Part shown: one piece after another, positions 7,467 to 11,478 of the stretch
Numbering within the stretch: position 1 is the first letter of the stretch
Layout of the letters: the number at the start of each line of letters is the position of its first letter
Position numbers and translations under genes: made by a program
The notes under the pieces: generated by a model
The model's database searches: none
What the model was told of the DNA's origin: nothing
Seen by the model: only the letters and a program-made list of their open reading frames with translations
Assembly (NCBI GenBank): GCA_021784255.1
Contig: JAJXSZ010000067.1
Coordinates: 1 to 11,478 of the forward strand
Direction: 5' to 3'
Length of the DNA: 11,478 bases
DNA from: Pseudomonadota bacterium
GTDB lineage: Bacteria; Pseudomonadota; Alphaproteobacteria; Acetobacterales; Acetobacteraceae

Positions 7467-9767
7467 ATGGCCGACGGTAGCCTCCATGATGGCGATACCC
7501 GCACTGCTCGTGTCAGCGGCGAAGAGGCGCTGGCGATGCATGCGGAGGCGCCGGCGGGCAAGCTCGCGACGCGCCTGACCAAGCCGCTTACCACCGCCCG
7601 CGACCTTTCGCTCGCCTACTCGCCGGGCGTGGCCGAGCCGTGCCTGCACATCGCGCGCGAGCCGTCGCTCGTCTATGACTACACGAGCAAGGGCAACATG
7701 GTCGCCGTGGTGTCGAATGGCACTGCTGTGCTGGGGCTCGGCAATCTCGGCGCGCTTGCCGCCAAACCGGTGATGGAAGGCAAGGTGGCGCTGTTCAAGC
7801 GCTTCGCGGACGTCGATGGCATCGATCTGTGCATCGATACCGAGGACAGCGAGACGCTGATCAACGCGGTGCGCTACCTCGGCCCGAGTTTCGGCGGGAT
7901 CAACCTCGAGGATATCAAGGCGCCGGAATGCTTCATCATCGAGCAGAAGCTGCGCGAACTGATGGACATCCCGGTATTCCACGACGACCAGCACGGCACC
8001 GCGATCGTGGCAGCGGCGGGGCTGATCAATGCCTGCCACCTGACCGGGCGGAATCTTGCGGCAACACGGCTCGTGATCAACGGGGCGGGCTCGGCGGCGA
8101 TTGCCTGCGCCGAGCTGCTGAAGGCGATGGGCATGCGACCGGAGCATATCATGCTCGCGGACACCAAGGGCGTCGTCTATCGCGGCCGCAGCGAGGGAAT
8201 GAACCAGTGGAAGAGCGCGCATGCCGTGGAGACGCGCGCGCGCACGCTCGCCGAGGCGCTGGAGGGAGCGGACGTCTTCTTCGGGCTTTCGGTGAAGGGC
8301 GCGCTGACGCAGCCGATGGTCGCCGCGATGGCAGCGAAACCGATCATTTTCGCGATGGCCAACCCCGATCCCGAAATCACGCCGGAGGAAGCGCGCGCCG
8401 CCTCACCGCAGGCGATCATCGCCACCGGGCGCAGCGACTACCCGAACCAGGTCAACAATGTTCTCGGCTTTCCCTACATCTTCCGAGGCGCCCTGGACGT
8501 GCGGGCGCGCACCATCAACGAGCCGATGAAGATCGCCGCGGCCGAGGCTCTGGCGCTGCTGGCGCGCGAGGATGTGCCGGACGAGGTGAACGCGGCCGGC
8601 GGTGGCCGGCGCCTGCAGTTCGGGCCAGATTACATCATTCCGAACGCGTTCGATCCGCGCCTGATCACCTGCGTGCCGGCAGCCGTCGCCAAGGCGGCCA
8701 TGGACAGCGGCGTCGCCCGCCGTCCGCTCCCTGATCTCGCGCGTTACCGGCGCGAACTTGGCGGCCGGCTCGACGCTACGGCGAACGCGCTCGATGCGAT
8801 CAGCGAACGGGTGAAGGAATCGCCGCGCCGGGTCGTGTTCGCGGAGGGGGAGGAAGAAAAGAGCGTTCGTGCCGCTGTGCAATTCCGCAATGCCGGTTTC
8901 GGCACACCGGTTCTGATCGGTCGCGAGGAACGCGTGCGCGCGACGATGGCGAGCCTCGGTCTCGGTGCCTCGAGCGGGATCGAAGTGCACAATGCCAGGC
9001 TCTCGCAAAACAATCGCAAATACGCCGAGTTCCTCTACTCTCGGCTGCAGCGCAAGGGATACCTCGCGCGCGACTGCCAGCGCATGGTCAACCAGGACCG
9101 TAACGTCTTCGCCGCCTGCATGGTCGCGACGGGGGATGCGGACGCGATGGTGACCGGCCTCACGCGGTCGGCAGCGGTGTGCCTCGACGACGTGCGCCAT
9201 GCGATCATGGAGGCGCCGAAGGCCGTCGCCTTCGGGCTCACGCTGATGCTGGGCGAGCGGGGGCGGACGATCTTCCTCGCCGATACGCTGATCCATGAGC
9301 GGCCGACGCCCAGGGAGCTGGTCGCGATCACCCGCGGCGCCGCTGCCGCGGCGCGGAGCCTTGGCCATGAACCGCGCGTGGCGCTGCTCTCCCACTCGAC
9401 CTTCGGCAACCCGATGAACGCGCTCGGGGCGGCGATGCGCGAGGCGGTCACGTTGCTTGACAGCGAAGTGGTGGATTTCCAGTACGACGGCGAGATGAGC
9501 CCGGATGTGGCGCTCGATCCGCAGTTCCGCGCGATCTATCCGTTCTGCCGGCTGACCGGCCCCGCCAACGTGCTGGTGATGCCGGGGCTGCACTCGGCGC
9601 ACATCGTAGCCCAGCTCGCGCCGCGCCTCGGCGGCGTCATGACGCTGGGGCCGATCATCATGGGGCTCGAGCATCCGGTGCAGATCATGCCTATGGATTC
9701 CTCGGTCCGCGGGATCGTCGATACCGCCGTGATCGCCGCCCACCAGGCAATTACCAAGGGCGGCTAA
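7467..9767 (+). CDS. maeB: NADP-dependent malic enzyme with C-terminal phosphotransacetylase-like domain
   Basis: Converts (S)-malate and NADP+ to pyruvate, CO2 and NADPH in the cytoplasm, linking the TCA cycle to pyruvate and biosynthetic reducing power. The 766 residues match the large MaeB type (E. coli 759). The malic enzyme part (about 20-430) has YSPGVAEPC (catalytic Y51), EGKVALFKR (catalytic K106), LEDIKAPECF (metal ligands E148, D149), FHDDQHGTAI with D174, and a dinucleotide site VINGAGSAA (203-211). NADP preference is inferred from the family. The phosphotransacetylase-like part (about 450-766) includes FAEGEEEKSVRA, LSHSTFGNP and DGEMSPDVAL. In this class it is regarded as a regulatory acetyl-CoA-sensing and assembly module, and here the end motif SSVRGIVDTAV lacks the spacer and Asp found in active Pta. 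GGGGA (7453-7457) serves as ribosome site, 9 bases before the ATG. The gene is divergent from mutS and ends at a strong hairpin. Conversion by an NAD-preferring relative cannot be fully excluded. Confidence 0.95.
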   Translation: MADGSLHDGDTRTARVSGEEALAMHAEAPAGKLATRLTKPLTTARDLSLAYSPGVAEPCLHIAREPSLVYDYTSKGNMVAVVSNGTAVLGLGNLGALAAKPVMEGKVALFKRFADVDGIDLCIDTEDSETLINAVRYLGPSFGGINLEDIKAPECFIIEQKLRELMDIPVFHDDQHGTAIVAAAGLINACHLTGRNLAATRLVINGAGSAAIACAELLKAMGMRPEHIMLADTKGVVYRGRSEGMNQWKSAHAVETRARTLAEALEGADVFFGLSVKGALTQPMVAAMAAKPIIFAMANPDPEITPEEARAASPQAIIATGRSDYPNQVNNVLGFPYIFRGALDVRARTINEPMKIAAAEALALLAREDVPDEVNAAGGGRRLQFGPDYIIPNAFDPRLITCVPAAVAKAAMDSGVARRPLPDLARYRRELGGRLDATANALDAISERVKESPRRVVFAEGEEEKSVRAAVQFRNAGFGTPVLIGREERVRATMASLGLGASSGIEVHNARLSQNNRKYAEFLYSRLQRKGYLARDCQRMVNQDRNVFAACMVATGDADAMVTGLTRSAAVCLDDVRHAIMEAPKAVAFGLTLMLGERGRTIFLADTLIHERPTPRELVAITRGAAAAARSLGHEPRVALLSHSTFGNPMNALGAAMREAVTLLDSEVVDFQYDGEMSPDVALDPQFRAIYPFCRLTGPANVLVMPGLHSAHIVAQLAPRLGGVMTLGPIIMGLEHPVQIMPMDSSVRGIVDTAVIAAHQAITKGG

Positions 9768-9824
9768 AGCAACCTCCGGTCTGGCTGAGCCGGACAGGCT
9801 CAGACAGACCGGAGATAAGTTGCT
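9768..9824. terminator. long near-perfect hairpin between convergent maeB and flhG
   Basis: An 18-base left arm (9774-9791) pairs with 9797-9814 with a single G/A-type mismatch around the 5-base loop GGACA. Beyond it, AGCAAC (9768-9773) pairs with GTTGCT (9819-9824), leaving ATAA (9815-9818) as a one-sided bulge. The total is about 23 base pairs, beginning directly after the maeB stop codon. Position and symmetry suggest a shared transcription end or mRNA 3' protection for maeB and, on the other strand, flhG. Neither strand has a proper U-run after the stem, so it is not a textbook intrinsic terminator. Confidence 0.65.
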
Positions 9825-9881
9825 CTGGATTCCGCGTTTCCAGGAGCAGGAAATCCGGCCGGACGATCGCATCCGGCCACA

Positions 9882-9910
9882 GACGGCCCACCGGGCGACG
9901 GCCACCGGGC
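9882..9910. repeat. imperfect tandem direct repeat downstream of flhG
   Basis: GACGGCCCACCGGGC (9882-9896) is followed immediately by GACGGCCACCGGGC (9897-9910), differing by one deleted C. It lies in the non-coding 105 bases between the maeB/flhG hairpin and the flhG stop. No coding frame or function is evident. Confidence 0.5.
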
Positions 9911-9929
9911 TGGAAGGATGGCCGGGATC

Positions 9930-10718
9930 CTATCGAGCCGCCAGGAGTGCGTCGCGCCGTGTGGTCCCTTTCCAGCCAGGCTCCGATCCCGCGAACCAGG
10001 CATTGGTGAGCGCCGTTGCATCCTCGCACGCTGCGGTCGCGAGCGGGGCGAGGGTCTGACGGCGAATGGCGGCCAGGACGGCAGGATCGCGACGGATGAT
10101 GCCGGCGAGGCGCGGCGCGCGGCCAAGGAACTGGGCGGCGGCGCGAGCCAGGGTGGCGTGCGTGGCGCGTCCGGCGGCGAGGCTGCCGGCCATGTTGACG
10201 ACGATCGCCGGGTCAAGCGTGGGACATTCGCGTGCGAGGCGCTTCAGCACCGCATAGGCATCGGTCAGACTGGTCGGCTCCGCGGTCGCCAGCAGCAGCA
10301 TGGAGCCGGCGACGGCGGCGAGGCGCCGCATGGTCGCGTCGACACCGGCGGCGAGGTCCAGTAGCACGATATCGTAACGATCTGCCATCAATCCCGGAAT
10401 CGTTGCCAACGCAGTCAGCATCGTCTCCGGCAGCGACGCAAGGGCGGCGTTACCGGACCGGCCGGCGAGGATGTCGAAGCCGGCTTCGTGGCGCAGGATC
10501 GCGTCTTCCGGCGCGACGCGCCCGGCGAGGATATCGGCGATGTCGTGGCGTGGGTGCAGGCCGAGCTGGACGTCGATGTTGGCAAGTCCCAGATCACCGT
10601 CGAACAGGAGCGTGCGGCGCCCCGACACGGCGAGCGCGCGGGCCAGCGTGATGGCGAGCCAGGTTTTGCCCACGCCTCCCTTGCCGGACGCGATGGCGAG
10701 GATATTGTTATTATGCAT
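9930..10718 (-). CDS. flhG: flagellar number regulator FlhG (MinD/ParA-type ATPase)
   Basis: A membrane-cycling ATPase that works with the GTPase FlhF to set the number and position of flagella (also called FleN, YlxH or MinD2). The 262 residues begin MHNNNILAIASGKGGVGKTW, the deviant Walker A motif with signature lysine K13 and catalytic K18. Then come LLFDGDLGLANIDVQLGL (D40, D42), LAGRSG at 85-89, and the switch II segment LLDLAAG (D121-G125). The AMP-binding-like and C-terminal MinD fold regions look continuous. The start is fixed by GGAGG (complement of 10726-10730) 7 bases upstream. The gene overlaps the flhF end by 8 bases, so the two are co-translated. The adjacent flhF is the main reason to call it FlhG and not MinD or ParA. 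An N-terminal DQAxxLR motif, known in several FlhG proteins, has no room here because the P-loop starts at residue 12. Confidence 0.88.
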   Translation of the reverse strand: MHNNNILAIASGKGGVGKTWLAITLARALAVSGRRTLLFDGDLGLANIDVQLGLHPRHDIADILAGRVAPEDAILRHEAGFDILAGRSGNAALASLPETMLTALATIPGLMADRYDIVLLDLAAGVDATMRRLAAVAGSMLLLATAEPTSLTDAYAVLKRLARECPTLDPAIVVNMAGSLAAGRATHATLARAAAQFLGRAPRLAGIIRRDPAVLAAIRRQTLAPLATAACEDATALTNAWFAGSEPGWKGTTRRDALLAAR

Positions 10719-11478
10719 CGGTATGCCTCCGGAACGGTGCGCGGGCCAGACGGCGCGCGAGAAAGGTCGGTGTGAGTGGCGTCATCGCCACGCCGGTCGC
10801 GGATGAAAGGCTTGCGAGCGTGAGGATGAGGCCGGAATCGGCGGCGGCGAGCAACGATCCCAGGCGCTGCGTGAGGTCGAGCCGGGTGACGATGAGGTGC
10901 GTGCAACCGCAACCGCGCCAGGCACGCGCCGTCTCGGCGGCGCCGGGCGGATCGAGATCGGCGGGCAGAACCAGCACGCGCGCGGCATCTGTGTCGGGCA
11001 AGTCGGTTCGCGAGATCGGATCGAAGACGTCGATACCGGCCGTATCGACAATGTCCGCGGTCATCGGATCGGCGTGTGGGGTGAGGCCGAGTATGCACAG
11101 TAGAGCCGAGAGTTCGTTGCCCGCGCGACGCGTGTCGGCGCTGACGACGCGCGGCAATTGCCCGGCGAGCAGGGCGGCGGTGGCAAGGCGGATCGCGGCA
11201 AGCGTCTTGCCCGCGCCCGGTGGCCCGACGAGCATGAGGGGGCCTTGCGGAAGTGTGGCAAACCGCAGACGCGACGGCAGCGCCAGGGGGGAGGTGGCGA
11301 GAATGGAAGCCAGGGGTTCGGGCACGCCGTGGCTCGCCAGGATGCCGGATGACGGTGGCGGCTCGTCGTGCGCGGGGTCGGTTGCCGCCGTCACCTCCAC
11401 GCCGCCACGCACGCGGCGCTGGTCCAGCACCAGGGCCTCGGGGCCGAGCGCCGCGCGCGCCGCGGCGATCGCCTGCGC
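10711..11478 (-). CDS. flhF: flagellar biosynthesis GTPase FlhF (SRP family), 5' end missing
   Basis: An SRP54/FtsY-type GTPase that recruits the first flagellar components to the site of assembly. The 255 visible residues start within the N-terminal domain (AQAIAAARAALGPEALVL, then RRVRGGVEVTA, a typical FlhF beginning), so only a short N-terminal piece is beyond the right edge. A proline-rich linker and N-domain helices lead to the G domain: P-loop GPPGAGKT (visible residues 85-92), SADTRR (113-118) in place of the usual DTYR, VDTAG (144-148), TRLD (198-201, normally TKLD) and SSATG (225-229). The closing TPLTPTFLARRL helix follows. The linker is short compared with enteric or Vibrio FlhF. 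The ATG/GTG near 11430 in the same frame is an internal codon and not the start. The stop overlaps flhG. Export-gate gene flhA is the usual upstream neighbour and may lie just outside. Confidence 0.87.
   Translation of the reverse strand, partial: AQAIAAARAALGPEALVLDQRRVRGGVEVTAATDPAHDEPPPSSGILASHGVPEPLASILATSPLALPSRLRFATLPQGPLMLVGPPGAGKTLAAIRLATAALLAGQLPRVVSADTRRAGNELSALLCILGLTPHADPMTADIVDTAGIDVFDPISRTDLPDTDAARVLVLPADLDPPGAAETARAWRGCGCTHLIVTRLDLTQRLGSLLAAADSGLILTLASLSSATGVAMTPLTPTFLARRLARAPFRRHTDA

Noticed and set aside
7366..7467. Upstream ATG extending MutS by 34 residues
   Set aside because: It would overlap the divergent maeB start and its promoter region, and the extra residues do not resemble a MutS N-terminus.
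8403..9905. 500-codon minus-strand frame opposite maeB
   Set aside because: His/Arg-rich shadow of maeB, which has intact catalytic motifs on the plus strand.
9930..10718. Reading the ATPase as a cell-division MinD or a plasmid ParA
   Set aside because: It overlaps flhF, there is no minC/minE or parB next to it, and the gene order matches flhF-flhG.
1..11478. Mobile element, CRISPR array, toxin-antitoxin pair or defence cluster
   Set aside because: No transposase, integrase, spaced direct repeats or known defence domains were seen; composition looks even across the window.

Overview
The window is GC-rich DNA (roughly two thirds G+C by eye) that looks like a chromosomal segment of an alphaproteobacterium, plausibly of the Rhodospirillales/Acetobacteraceae type. 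That placement is inferred from gene content, codon usage and the style of the proteins, not from a marker gene. There are eight protein genes. Two of them are cut by the window edges. No RNA gene, insertion sequence, CRISPR array or phage gene was seen.

Left part (1-1866). The minus strand carries the first 300 codons of a Tat-type, family 5 (peptide/nickel/opine class) ABC-transporter substrate-binding protein, which runs off the left edge. A roughly 260-bp divergent intergenic region follows, with a perfect 10-bp inverted repeat in the leader of the transporter gene and a 12-bp palindrome next to the ribosome binding site of the opposite gene. That opposite gene encodes a 62-residue single-pass membrane protein. 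Convergent to it is a small, unrecognised exported protein.

Middle (1381-7365, minus strand). Three genes are tightly packed in the order mutS, glnD, exported protein. The mutS stop and glnD start share one base, and the exported-protein start lies inside the end of glnD. MutS (mismatch recognition) and GlnD (the PII uridylyltransferase, a nitrogen sensor) look complete, with all diagnostic motifs present.

Right part (7467-11478). Divergent from mutS is maeB, encoding an NADP-type malic enzyme fused to a phosphotransacetylase-like domain. It ends at a long near-perfect hairpin (9768-9824). Convergent to it is the end of a flagellar operon: flhF (5' end beyond the window) overlapping flhG by 8 bases, the GTPase/ATPase pair that sets flagellar placement and number.

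Most of the window is ordinary core metabolism, repair and motility. I found no convincing new defence or mobile system. The points worth a second look are the compact mutS-glnD-exported protein unit, the long hairpin after maeB, the hairpin leader of the transporter gene, the VRAR-repeat small membrane protein, the apparently inactive phosphotransacetylase module of MaeB, and an FlhG without room for the N-terminal FlhF-activating motif.
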